From Lacihabitans sp. LS3-19 (lineage in GTDB: Bacteria; Bacteroidota; Bacteroidia; Cytophagales; Spirosomataceae), in contig NZ_RJUA01000128.1 of NCBI RefSeq assembly GCF_024343575.1, forward strand, positions 1-64,000: DNA of 64,000 bases. Reading direction: 5' to 3'. Numbering within the stretch: the first letter of the stretch is position 1; each line of letters starts with the position of its first letter. A program made the position numbers and the translations under genes. Shown here in pieces: positions 17,588-26,576 of this stretch. Below the pieces are notes generated by a model. The model was not told the origin of the DNA. It saw only the letters and a program-made list of their open reading frames with translations, and searched no databases.

Positions 17588-19624
17588 ATGATTACAGTTA
17601 GAGAAAGGCCGGTAACGCATTGGTTGCCAATCACAAAAAAGGAAGTGGAAATGAGAGGTTGGGATGAACTTGACGTTATCCTTATCTCTGGTGACGCCTA
17701 CGTTGACCATCCATCTTTCGGCACAGCCGTGATTGGCAGAATAATTGAAAGTGAAGGTTTTAAAATAGCCATCATACCTCAACCCAACTGGAAAGACGAT
17801 CTTCGTGATTTCAAAAAACTGGGAAAACCCAAATATTTCTTTGGAGTAACAGCTGGTTGTATGGATTCTATGGTGAACCATTACACAGCCAATAAACGTA
17901 AACGCTCAAACGATAGCTATACACCTGGTGGTGAAGCCGGCTTTAGACCTGACTATGCGACAACGGTGTATTCAAAAATCTTAAAAGAAATTTACCCTGA
18001 TGTTCCAGTATTGATTGGCGGCATTGAGGCTTCTTTAAGAAGAGTTACGCACTACGATTATTGGGCAGATAAACTTCTCCCCTCTATTTTGGTAGATTCC
18101 GAAGCCGACATGCTGGTATATGGCATGGGAGAGCAGCCACTTAGAGAAATTTTACGATTGGTAAAGAAAGGTATTCCTTTGAATAAAATCAAAGACGTAA
18201 ATCAAGTCGCTTTTCTAGAGGATGGACTTGAGGATGTAAAAGACTATAAAAACTGGGAAACAGTAGAATTAGCTAGTCATGAAGTTTGCCTAGAAGACAA
18301 AATAAAATATGCTTCGAACTTTAAAATCGTAGAAGTAGAATCTAACAAATGGCAAGCCAATAGAATAGTACAAAAGGTAGGTGAAAAAACCTTAGTTATC
18401 AATCCACCTTTCAAAACTATGGACGAAGCCGAAATGGACATCTCTTTTGATTTGCCTTATACACGTCAGCCACATCCAAAATATGCCAAACGAGGAACTA
18501 TCCCTGCATACGAAATGATAAAATTTTCGATAAACATGCACAGAGGGTGTTTTGGAGGTTGTAGTTTTTGTACCATTTCTGCTCATCAAGGTAAGTTCAT
18601 AGCCTCACGTTCTGAGGAGTCTATCATGAAAGAAGTGGATGCATTAGCACAACATCCTGAGTTTAAAGGGTACATTTCTGACCTAGGCGGACCATCAGCC
18701 AATATGTACCGAATGAAAGGCAAAGACGAAGCAATATGTAACCGTTGCCAAGCCCCAAGCTGTATTCATCCTGTTATTTGCTCTAATCTTGACACTTCTC
18801 ATAAGCCGCTTACCAATATCTATAAAAAAGTTGATGCCCATCCTGAAATCAAAAAGGCATTTGTAGGCTCTGGGATAAGGTATGATTTGTTAGTTGACGA
18901 CTTCAACAAAAACAACCAAGACGGCAATCACGACGAATACATGGAGCAGTTGGTTACTCGACATGTTTCCGGCAGACTGAAAGTTGCACCTGAGCATACT
19001 TCTGATGCAACACTGCGTGTAATGCGTAAACCTAGTTTTAAGTATTTCAGAAAATTCAAAGACAAATACGACAAAATACAGGAAAAACATAAGCTAAAAC
19101 AGCCCCTTATCCCCTATTTCATTAGCTCACATCCAGGCTGTGAAGAAGCGGACATGGCCAATTTGGCTGCTGAAACCAAAGATTTAGGTTTTAAATTAGA
19201 GCAGGTGCAAGATTTCACACCTACACCTATGACCGTAGCGGAGGTTATTTACTATACAGGCGTACATCCGTATACCCTCCAACCCATTCATACTGCCAAA
19301 ACGAAAGAAGAGAAACTGACGCAAAACAACTATTTCTTTTGGTGGAAAAGCGACATGAGAAACTGGATAAAAAATCGTTTAACCAAACTTGGGCAGAAAG
19401 AATTGGCAACGAAGTTGTTGAGTCCGATGAAGAAGGATGGAATTGTTAGTGGTGACACGAACATTGGCGGTGTTGGAAATGTTCGAGAGGACACGAACAA
19501 AGGCGGTGAAAGAAATGACCGCAAAGCGGTTTTTAAAGGTTCAACAAAACCTAATGTCAAAGCAAAAGAAGAGATAATTCCAGCCAAGAAAAAACCTTTG
19601 AAAAAGAAAAAAGGTTGGGCTTAA
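17588..19624 (+). CDS. ygiQ: YgiQ family radical SAM protein
   Basis: This 678-residue protein starts with the YgiQ N-terminal domain (WLPITKKEVEMRGWDELDVI, YVDHPSFGTAVIGR). The radical SAM 4Fe-4S motif CFGGCSFC follows at Cys321, Cys325 and Cys328. A YgiQ-specific region comes after it (APEHTSDATLRVMRKP, YFISSHPGCEEADM, QVQDFTPTPMT). The last 60 or so residues are a low-complexity basic tail, probably disordered and not needed for catalysis. The family is widely conserved but its reaction is not established. A strong terminator follows within 25 bp, so it is probably transcribed alone. Confidence 0.93.
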   Translation: MITVRERPVTHWLPITKKEVEMRGWDELDVILISGDAYVDHPSFGTAVIGRIIESEGFKIAIIPQPNWKDDLRDFKKLGKPKYFFGVTAGCMDSMVNHYTANKRKRSNDSYTPGGEAGFRPDYATTVYSKILKEIYPDVPVLIGGIEASLRRVTHYDYWADKLLPSILVDSEADMLVYGMGEQPLREILRLVKKGIPLNKIKDVNQVAFLEDGLEDVKDYKNWETVELASHEVCLEDKIKYASNFKIVEVESNKWQANRIVQKVGEKTLVINPPFKTMDEAEMDISFDLPYTRQPHPKYAKRGTIPAYEMIKFSINMHRGCFGGCSFCTISAHQGKFIASRSEESIMKEVDALAQHPEFKGYISDLGGPSANMYRMKGKDEAICNRCQAPSCIHPVICSNLDTSHKPLTNIYKKVDAHPEIKKAFVGSGIRYDLLVDDFNKNNQDGNHDEYMEQLVTRHVSGRLKVAPEHTSDATLRVMRKPSFKYFRKFKDKYDKIQEKHKLKQPLIPYFISSHPGCEEADMANLAAETKDLGFKLEQVQDFTPTPMTVAEVIYYTGVHPYTLQPIHTAKTKEEKLTQNNYFFWWKSDMRNWIKNRLTKLGQKELATKLLSPMKKDGIVSGDTNIGGVGNVREDTNKGGERNDRKAVFKGSTKPNVKAKEEIIPAKKKPLKKKKGWA

Positions 19625-19646
19625 TAAGCGAATAAAATATTTAGAA

Positions 19647-19682
19647 TATACCCGAAAGATTCCTTTTGGGTATTATTTTTTT
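19647..19682 (+). terminator. Rho-independent terminator after ygiQ
   Basis: The stem tacccgaaag (19649-19658) pairs with cttttgggta (19663-19672, one G-T pair) and is followed by ttattttttt. It separates ygiQ from the crotonase gene. Confidence 0.7.
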
Positions 19683-19686
19683 AGGC

Positions 19687-19694
19687 TACATTTG
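19687..19694 (+). promoter_or_regulatory. Predicted -7 box TACATTTG deciding the crotonase start
   Basis: This TAnnTTTG match lies 22 bp before the ATG at 19716. It overlaps a possible upstream TTG start at 19692, which would fall before the expected transcription start and is therefore rejected. Confidence 0.5.
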
Positions 19695-19715
19695 AATTCA
19701 AAACTAAAAATAAAA

Positions 19716-20531
19716 ATGTCTGATTATAAATCTTTAGCGTATTCCACAAAAGACTTTATCTGTACACTAACCCTTCTAGGGCCAGGCAAAGGGAACGCAA
19801 TGGGGCCCGAATTTTGGGATGAACTACCATTGGCAATGGATGAAATAAATGTAAATCCCTCAATCAAAGTTATTATTGTAAAAGGAAGTGGTGAACATTT
19901 TTCCTATGGCTTGGATATTCTAAGAATGATGCCGAAACTTGGGGATTTATTGGGTGGACAAATGATGGCCGAAAAACGCCTAAAACTCAAAAGTCTTGTA
20001 AAACATATGCAAAGTGGTTTTCTTAAAATGCATCAATCTTCCAAGCCAGTAATAGCAGCCGTACATGGCTGGTGCATTGGCGGCGGCCTTAACATGATTT
20101 CTGCAGCAGATATCCGCCTTTGCTCTTCTGATGCTAAGTTTAGTTTAAGAGAGACTAGACTTGCAATCACTCCTGATATTGGTGGACTCCAATTTCTCCC
20201 AGATATAATTGGGCAGGGATTTACGAGAGAATTGGCCTACACTGCTAAAGATTTTGATGCCAAATATGCTGAAAAAATGGGATTAGTAAACGATATATTT
20301 GCAACGCCAGAAAAACTTTTTGAAGAAGCAAACAATATGGCCAAGCAAATAGTTGAAAATTCGTCGGTTGCTGTTCAAGGAGCGAAAGAAGTTCTAAACT
20401 ATTGTCAAGACAAATCAATAGAAGCTGGCCTTGACTATGTAGCTACCTGGAATTCTGCATTTTTACAATCGGAAGATTTCAATGAAATGCTTATAGCGGG
20501 AATGGAGAAAAGAAAACCTAATTACAAGTAA
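19716..20531 (+). CDS. Crotonase / enoyl-CoA hydratase family protein
   Basis: This crotonase-fold protein is 271 residues from the ATG chosen here (MSDYKSLAYSTKDF). A longer frame from a TTG at 19692 is possible but overlaps the promoter box. The oxyanion-hole segment EHFSYGLDILRM and the second one HGWCIGGGLNMISAADIRL are present. They are followed by ETRLAITPDIGGLQFLPDII, which has Asp where hydratases usually have the second catalytic Glu. This resembles delta(3,5)-delta(2,4)-dienoyl-CoA isomerases, in which Asp is catalytic, so isomerase activity is the better guess. murI starts 22 bp downstream and may be cotranscribed. Confidence 0.85.
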   Translation: MSDYKSLAYSTKDFICTLTLLGPGKGNAMGPEFWDELPLAMDEINVNPSIKVIIVKGSGEHFSYGLDILRMMPKLGDLLGGQMMAEKRLKLKSLVKHMQSGFLKMHQSSKPVIAAVHGWCIGGGLNMISAADIRLCSSDAKFSLRETRLAITPDIGGLQFLPDIIGQGFTRELAYTAKDFDAKYAEKMGLVNDIFATPEKLFEEANNMAKQIVENSSVAVQGAKEVLNYCQDKSIEAGLDYVATWNSAFLQSEDFNEMLIAGMEKRKPNYK

Positions 20532-20553
20532 ATAAAATTTCAAATCCTTTATT

Positions 20554-21303
20554 ATGATTGGCGTTTTTGATTCGGGCATTGGTGGTCTTACGCTACTTAA
20601 AGAAATGATGCACACCTTGCCTAATGAGAGCTTCCTTTATTATGCCGACACCGAAAATGTTCCTTATTCCTATAAAACCACCGAACAAATCAAAGAATTT
20701 GTAGAAAAAGCCGTAGTTTTTCTCAGAACTGAAGGTTGTAAAGCAATAGTTATAGCCTGCAATACTGCCACGAATGTCGCAATAGAATATCTCAGAGAAA
20801 AATATGATTTCCCAATCATCGCCATACAACCTGCCGTAAAAGTTGCCTTTGACAATAACTCCGGAAATAAAAGAATTTTAGCTTGTGCTACTCCAGTTAC
20901 CTTAAGGTCAGACAGGTTTGAAAATCTCATAAACTCCCTAGATATTAATCATTTGATAGACAAATTACCCTTACCTAAATTGGTGGAATATGCTGAAAAA
21001 GAAATCTTCGATGGACCGGAGGTCTTAAAATACTTAAAGGAAGAATTTTCAAAATTTGATTTAGAAAAATTTAAATTTGTGGTTTTAGGTTGCACACATT
21101 TTACCTATTACGAAGACTTCATTCGTGCCAATTTCCCAAACTTAATTCCTATTGATGGAAACGAAGGCACTGCAAGGCATTTATACAATACTCTTTTTAC
21201 CTTAAATCTTCTCAAATCAGATGAGAAAGGCACTCTAAAATTTATTGAATCTGGAAAATATGTAGTAGACGAAGGGAGGTTTTGGAGGTATTTAGAGAAA
21301 TAA
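20554..21303 (+). CDS. murI: Glutamate racemase
   Basis: This 249-residue cytoplasmic enzyme converts L- to D-glutamate for peptidoglycan synthesis. The N-terminus IGVFDSGIGGLTLLKEM carries the catalytic Asp. The two catalytic cysteines are Cys69 in VIACNTATNVA and Cys180 in LGCTHFTYY. Length and motif order are typical of MurI. It follows the crotonase gene by 22 bp on the same strand. Just beyond its stop lies an opposite-strand fragment of a pnuC gene tail. Confidence 0.95.
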   Translation: MIGVFDSGIGGLTLLKEMMHTLPNESFLYYADTENVPYSYKTTEQIKEFVEKAVVFLRTEGCKAIVIACNTATNVAIEYLREKYDFPIIAIQPAVKVAFDNNSGNKRILACATPVTLRSDRFENLINSLDINHLIDKLPLPKLVEYAEKEIFDGPEVLKYLKEEFSKFDLEKFKFVVLGCTHFTYYEDFIRANFPNLIPIDGNEGTARHLYNTLFTLNLLKSDEKGTLKFIESGKYVVDEGRFWRYLEK

Positions 21304-21326
21304 TAATTTTTTTCTCTAAAATAATT

Positions 21327-21397
21327 TTAAACTAGTTCGTTTTTCCACTTCCGCGTCCATTCCAATGCTCCAAAGGCAGCGATGATACAGGTTATTC
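21327..21397 (-). pseudogene. Fragment of a second pnuC 3' end
   Basis: On the minus strand this reads CIIAAFGALEWTRKWKN followed by ELV and a TAA stop. The intact pnuC at 25409 ends CIIAAFGALDWTRKWKNGS. Over 51 bp there are only five mismatches, nearly all at third codon positions. This is therefore a diverged gene copy and not a fresh duplicate. Nothing of the rest of pnuC is present. The protease gene at 21474-25391 lies between the fragment and the intact pnuC. Confidence 0.75.
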
Positions 21398-21473
21398 TAC
21401 ATTATAAAAAAAATGAATTTCAGATATCCCAAATGATTTGTAATTTTACGGAGCACTATTTTTTTAACTAATA

Positions 21474-24400
21474 ATGAAATCCAAATATCTAATAATTGCA
21501 ATTCTAGCAATCTTCACAGGGTCATCTTATTCTCAAAACGTAATTTGTGGGCTTAATGATACCCAAATATCAGAGGAAACTCAGTATGCAATGAATATGG
21601 CCAAGGAGTGGAATTTCAATAGGAGTGCTAGAACTTCCCAGAATAATGAATATTCAATATGTAAAGTAGCTGTGGATATTGATTATTTCACGTATGATGA
21701 ATTTAAAAAAGATACCACAAAAATAATTTTTACTGTAAAACAACAGTTACTAGAAGCTTCAAAAATATTTGAAAAGGAAACAAATACAAAATTGGTTTTA
21801 ACACAAGTTAATATTTGGAAAGATCCAGAAACTGATCCATACGCTAATACAAAAGATATTTTTCGACTGCTTTCAATTCTCGCTGAAACTTGGTCAAAAC
21901 CTTCATTTGAAAAATACAAAAGTGATGTAGTTATGTATCTTGTAACTAAACCATTTGAAGGTGCAGGAGGAGTTGCTATGTCGATTGGTAGTAAATTCAA
22001 TGTTTCTCCCCTATTTAATTTATCAACTATCATTCATGAAACCGGTCACAACCTAGGTTCTCCACATACTCAAAACTGTAGTTGGCCAGGCGGAATGTTA
22101 GACTACTGCTATCAATCAGAAGGAGGTTGCTATACTGAAGCACTTGAAAAAACTATTGGAACAGTTATGAGTTATTGTTCTGGCAGAAAAATAACCTTTC
22201 ATCCTCTTTGTCAAGCAATTATAGAAAATTATTCGAAGAAAAACTTCGAGGCTATCACAAAAAAACCCAACCCTATTGTTTTCCCTGCCGAAATCCAGAA
22301 TACTTCAAATTATTATGAAGTAAAAAACCAAACAAGTTCTGAAAAAATAATATATCAAATTTCTTCAAATCAAGATTTCCAAAACATCTTATATGAAGAT
22401 TCAACTGAGATTGGATTATTATATTTTCGAAACCTAAAAAACAATAGCACATACTATTTGAAAGCTTTTTCGAAAAATAGATTTGGTGATTCCAACTGGT
22501 CAAATGTTATGAAAATTAGTAATTCTAGTATATACATTGATATTCCTAAAATCTTATCTCCAAACTCCCAAAATATAAAATTAGACTTAAATAATAAGAT
22601 AAATTTAGAATTTAGTCAGACTGAAGGTGCAACAGAATATGAAATAGAAATTACAAATTATTACAACCCGTTGTTTAGGAATATATCTACAGTTTCAATT
22701 CCAACGGGTTCAAATTCCATTGAAATTTCTTTAAAAGATTTAAAAATATCCATATATGACCCTCTAATTTGGCGTGTTAGGGCATTAAATAATTTCCAAA
22801 AAAGCGAATGGTCAAACACTGGATTTATTATAAATAAAGAACCAAATTTCTTTGTGAATTTTCCATTTAATGATTTAAACAATGCCCCAAGTACTTTTTC
22901 ATTTAATTTCTATCAAAACTTAAACTATCTTAACTTAAAAATTCTGGTTTCTGAATTTAGCGATTTTAAAAACCCAATTTTAGATAAAGTTTATAAACAT
23001 GAAGAATATGAGGTTGAAATTTCTTTTTTTTTAGAAAACCTTAAACCCAATACAAGATATTATTATAAAATTGAAACGCTAAAATCAGAAAATAGCATAT
23101 GGAAAGAGTATCCGAATTTAGTAATCCATGAATACGAAAACTCGTTTAAAACAAATAATTCAAACCAAAACTCGAATACGGTATTTTTCCATAAAGAACA
23201 TTATAAAGATATGGGATTCAAAATTGACCATATAATTACACCCTATGATAAAGCTATATTTGTATCTGATAATAAATTGCAAACAATAAATTCTGAAAAT
23301 TTAGAATTAGAAGTCTTTGATAGAAAAAAAACTAATGGAGAAATTGGAGTTACTTACGCAACATCGAAAATTAAAAGTGACGCAGATAATAACATAGCCA
23401 AAATAGTAATTTTAGGTAAAATAGAGAAATACAAAGGAGCATTTCCTGAAGATTTATTTGCCTTAAGAATATATGACCGTAAAACACTAAAACAGGTTTC
23501 TTCAACAGAATTTTATATAAGCGACTCCATATCCTATATTCAAGATTTTGACCCAACTAATAAATTAATATTTGATGGCAATAAACTTTGCAAAATTGAA
23601 AATAAAAAGCTTATTAACATCTTGAAATTTAACAATTATACCAATATTATAAACTCCTCGCCTAATGTTATTTGGTTTAAATTATATAATAACACAAATA
23701 ATCAGAATGAACTATACCGATATACAATAAATAACAACTTACTAGAAAAAGTAAGTTTACCTCCTGGAAACAATTACTTTAATGAACTTAAGACAGACAA
23801 ATCCGAAAATATTTGGATTAATTTTGCAAATGGAGATTTAGGAAAATTTGATGGGAATAATTGGGCAATTTTTAATTATCAAAATTCTCCGTTGGGATAT
23901 TACACCAATGGTTTTGACATTGATAATTTTGGAAATTTATATGTAAATTCTTTTGATTATTACCCATATGGAAATCTATTGAAATTTTCTGACAACAAAT
24001 GGACTGTTTTAAAAGATAATTTAAATTTTTCAAGCCAACTAAATGTGGATTCTTTTGGTAAACTCTGGATGAATACCTCAAAATCAGCTTTAATTAGAAT
24101 AAATCCTTGTCCTGAGATTCAAGCACCTAGTATTGAATCCAATTTTGATGAATTACCCACAAATGAAATCCTAAAAATTAAGGCAAAAGGATGTACCAAT
24201 GTAGTCTGGAACTGGAAAAACAAAGAAGAATCCATAATAGAAAAATTAATAGTTGGCGATAACCAATTAATTCTTTCGCCAAGTTCAAATACTACCTATT
24301 TTGCTCGTTGTTATATCGATGGTTGTTCTAGCATAGAATCATCAAAATCAATATATTTAACTCCAAAAATTTTCGTAAATGAAATCCTAAAAAATAGATT

Positions 24401-25391
24401 ATGTGAAAATGAAATCGTAAAAATAAATCTAAAAATTGAAGGTAATTTTGAGCCAAACAATCAATTTTTTGCAGTGTTTAAAAATTCCGATTCTCAACAA
24501 AAAATAGAACTGATTAAAAAAGAAAATTATTGGGAATTAAAAACAGGAACAAAAATCCCTACAGGAAAATTTGTCGTTAGTATAGAAAGTACACTTCCAA
24601 AAATCGCATCTAAAGACTCTCTAGATTTGGAAATATTGTCAAGCCCAATATCAAAAATAGAAGGTCCCGATAAATTTTGTATTGGTGACACAAAGCTACT
24701 TGTTGCAAAAGTGGAAAGTGGAAACTCTCCTTACAAATATTTTTGGAAAAAAGATAAGACAACTATTTTTGATACAAATACTGGAGCTTTTCAATTGACA
24801 GAAGGCGGTGAATATCAATTAATTGTGACCGATTCCAAAGGATGTAATTCAGAACCTACGCTATTAAAAGTATTAGCATATGAATACCCTACTGCTGAGT
24901 TATCAAAAAATCAAAGTGAATACATTTTTTTGAACAAACCTGACACCTTAAAAGTAATTACTCAACAAAATTTCTTAATTAATTGGTTAAAAGATGGAAA
25001 GATTATAGAAGGAGCAACAAAAAACACATTATTAGTAAATGAACCTGGAAAATTCAGCGTGTCTGTCAATAATAATGGATGCATTTTCTATTCTCAGCCA
25101 ATCAGCATAAACCTTATTACAGGATATAATCAAGAACCAATTTCCAACAATATCACAATTTTTCCTAATCCAAATAATGGAATCTTTACTATTTCTGCAA
25201 AATTTGAAAATGGTTTTACAGGTAATTTATTCATATATGACGAAAATGGTCGTCTTTTAGCAGTAGAAAAAATAACAGATATATTCGATTATAAAAAAGA
25301 GGCCAATTTTAGCAAAATTCCAAGCGGACCCTATTACATTTTATTTGCAGATAATAAATTAAAAATGGTAAGTAAATTTATCAAAAACTAA
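21474..25391 (+). CDS. Secreted zinc metalloprotease (metzincin) with T9SS C-terminal sorting domain
   Basis: This 1305-residue exported protein has a signal peptide ending around SSYSQ (residue 21). The catalytic domain holds HETGHNLGSPH (residues 188-198), the HExxHxxGxxH zinc motif of metzincins. The Met-turn follows at GTVMSYC (Met232), as in reprolysin/ADAM-like proteases. After it come fibronectin-III-like and other beta domains (about 265-560), a beta-propeller-like region (about 570-850) and Ig/PKD-like segments. The C-terminus (NNITIFPNPNNGIFTIS ... GRLLAVEKI ... VSKFIKN) is a type A T9SS sorting domain. Its codon use is strikingly AT-rich compared with its neighbours, and it sits between two pnuC tails, which suggests acquisition by transfer. 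Confidence 0.9.
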   Translation: MKSKYLIIAILAIFTGSSYSQNVICGLNDTQISEETQYAMNMAKEWNFNRSARTSQNNEYSICKVAVDIDYFTYDEFKKDTTKIIFTVKQQLLEASKIFEKETNTKLVLTQVNIWKDPETDPYANTKDIFRLLSILAETWSKPSFEKYKSDVVMYLVTKPFEGAGGVAMSIGSKFNVSPLFNLSTIIHETGHNLGSPHTQNCSWPGGMLDYCYQSEGGCYTEALEKTIGTVMSYCSGRKITFHPLCQAIIENYSKKNFEAITKKPNPIVFPAEIQNTSNYYEVKNQTSSEKIIYQISSNQDFQNILYEDSTEIGLLYFRNLKNNSTYYLKAFSKNRFGDSNWSNVMKISNSSIYIDIPKILSPNSQNIKLDLNNKINLEFSQTEGATEYEIEITNYYNPLFRNISTVSIPTGSNSIEISLKDLKISIYDPLIWRVRALNNFQKSEWSNTGFIINKEPNFFVNFPFNDLNNAPSTFSFNFYQNLNYLNLKILVSEFSDFKNPILDKVYKHEEYEVEISFFLENLKPNTRYYYKIETLKSENSIWKEYPNLVIHEYENSFKTNNSNQNSNTVFFHKEHYKDMGFKIDHIITPYDKAIFVSDNKLQTINSENLELEVFDRKKTNGEIGVTYATSKIKSDADNNIAKIVILGKIEKYKGAFPEDLFALRIYDRKTLKQVSSTEFYISDSISYIQDFDPTNKLIFDGNKLCKIENKKLINILKFNNYTNIINSSPNVIWFKLYNNTNNQNELYRYTINNNLLEKVSLPPGNNYFNELKTDKSENIWINFANGDLGKFDGNNWAIFNYQNSPLGYYTNGFDIDNFGNLYVNSFDYYPYGNLLKFSDNKWTVLKDNLNFSSQLNVDSFGKLWMNTSKSALIRINPCPEIQAPSIESNFDELPTNEILKIKAKGCTNVVWNWKNKEESIIEKLIVGDNQLILSPSSNTTYFARCYIDGCSSIESSKSIYLTPKIFVNEILKNRLCENEIVKINLKIEGNFEPNNQFFAVFKNSDSQQKIELIKKENYWELKTGTKIPTGKFVVSIESTLPKIASKDSLDLEILSSPISKIEGPDKFCIGDTKLLVAKVESGNSPYKYFWKKDKTTIFDTNTGAFQLTEGGEYQLIVTDSKGCNSEPTLLKVLAYEYPTAELSKNQSEYIFLNKPDTLKVITQQNFLINWLKDGKIIEGATKNTLLVNEPGKFSVSVNNNGCIFYSQPISINLITGYNQEPISNNITIFPNPNNGIFTISAKFENGFTGNLFIYDENGRLLAVEKITDIFDYKKEANFSKIPSGPYYILFADNKLKMVSKFIKN

Positions 25392-25408
25392 TAAAACTAA
25401 AATTCTAC

Positions 25409-26065
25409 TTAACTCCCATTTTTCCACTTCCGCGTCCAATCCAAAGCCCCAAAAGCAGCGATAATACAGAAAACGAAATATAGAATAGAGTACAATTTGA
25501 CATCTTTTACGTAATACATGTAAGTACTAATGATGTCGATGGCAAGCCACATCCACCAAGCTTCTACTTTCTTTTTCATCAACATAAAAGTTGCCACGAT
25601 GCTCATCACGGTAGTGAAGGAATCTATATAAGGAAACGCACTCGGCAAACTGAATAAAGTTGGAAATATTTGGTGTAGATTTTTAGAAAATGTACCTAAA
25701 ATATACGTACATACTAAACCTCCAACAATCAATATTGAAGAAGTTTTCAATGGCAATTTGGTGATTCTTAGCTCATTTTTCTGATTAGCATCCAAAGCCT
25801 TTGGAAACTTCCACATCCAAAATCCTATAATGTTGGTCACAAAGAAAAAACCTTGTAAAAACATATCAGGATATAGCTGAATCTGATAAAACATAATGGA
25901 TGCGAGCACCACATTTACCAAGCCAATGATCCAGGACCAAACATTTTCCTTTGCAGAAAGCCATACGGCGTAGCCACCTGTTAGAGTAGCCCAAAATTCC
26001 AAATGGCTCATATCGTAGCCAAGAATTGTGAAGAAAATGTTCTTAATATCAAATATTACTGGCAA
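25409..26065 (-). CDS. pnuC: Nicotinamide riboside transporter PnuC family
   Basis: This inner-membrane protein of about 219 residues has seven or so helices and PnuC features: FFTILGYDMSHLEFWATLTG near the start, then WSWIIGLVNVVLASIMF, FFVTNIIGFWMWKFPKAL and the C-terminal WWMWLAIDIISTYMYYVKD. The family takes up nicotinamide riboside, or thiamine in PnuT-like members. No ATG precedes the first conserved segment. The start chosen here is a TTG (26065) giving PVIFDIKNIFFTILGY, which fits the usual length. It overlaps the end of the DUF2480 gene by 17 bp. A further TTG lies at 26110. It is last in an operon with DUF2480 and a membrane protein. Confidence 0.88.
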   Translation of the reverse strand: MPVIFDIKNIFFTILGYDMSHLEFWATLTGGYAVWLSAKENVWSWIIGLVNVVLASIMFYQIQLYPDMFLQGFFFVTNIIGFWMWKFPKALDANQKNELRITKLPLKTSSILIVGGLVCTYILGTFSKNLHQIFPTLFSLPSAFPYIDSFTTVMSIVATFMLMKKKVEAWWMWLAIDIISTYMYYVKDVKLYSILYFVFCIIAAFGALDWTRKWKNGS

Positions 26066-26573
26066 TTGGTTTTGATTTAAAAAGTGGCACAGTACTACAA
26101 GGCTCCCCAAACATCAAACTTTTTGCTATTGGCTTTAATCGCATTGTTAAATCTACATAAACCGAAGTCGGTATTTTGGCATTGCTACAGCCTTTCACAA
26201 CAATTCTTTGATCTCTAAATTGCTCCAAATCGAGCTGATTTAGAGCCACTTCGTATAGCTTTTTTTCTAAATCTTCCAATCCACCAAAAACCAGCATATT
26301 GGCAAAAGGTTCGAGTTGAATTGCCAAAAGCATATAGGCCCAAGTTGGTACTATGGCATCTTCAGAACAGATAATGGCCACATTTTTTCCTGAATAAACC
26401 GACCAATCATTCTCTTTCAAAAAAGCTCTAAATTCCTTTTCTTTGAGCATCAATCCCATAAAAAGATTGTCTTTGATATCGTAAACCACCCTTTCGCCAG
26501 GATGAAAATATTCTTCCAAATCAAAAGAAATTAGGCCGCTATTGGCTACTTTGTTTATTATTTCTGCTTCCAT
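26049..26573 (-). CDS. DUF2480 family protein
   Basis: This 174-residue soluble protein is recognised from LEEYFHPGERVVYDIKDNLF, the central DAIVPTWAYMLLA, and the C-terminal VVKGCSNAKIPTSVYVDLT and GEPCSTVPLF. Members are found almost only in Bacteroidota, are cytoplasmic and have no established function. It starts 3 bp after the upstream membrane-protein gene and overlaps the downstream pnuC start, so the three are probably one transcript. No catalytic residues can be named. Confidence 0.85.
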   Translation of the reverse strand: MEAEIINKVANSGLISFDLEEYFHPGERVVYDIKDNLFMGLMLKEKEFRAFLKENDWSVYSGKNVAIICSEDAIVPTWAYMLLAIQLEPFANMLVFGGLEDLEKKLYEVALNQLDLEQFRDQRIVVKGCSNAKIPTSVYVDLTMRLKPIAKSLMFGEPCSTVPLFKSKPIASNI

Positions 26574-26576
26574 AAT

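Noticed and set aside
19692-19715. Upstream TTG start for the crotonase gene
   Set aside because: It overlaps the TACATTTG promoter box, so it would lie before the expected transcription start. The ATG at 19716 gives a normal N-terminus.
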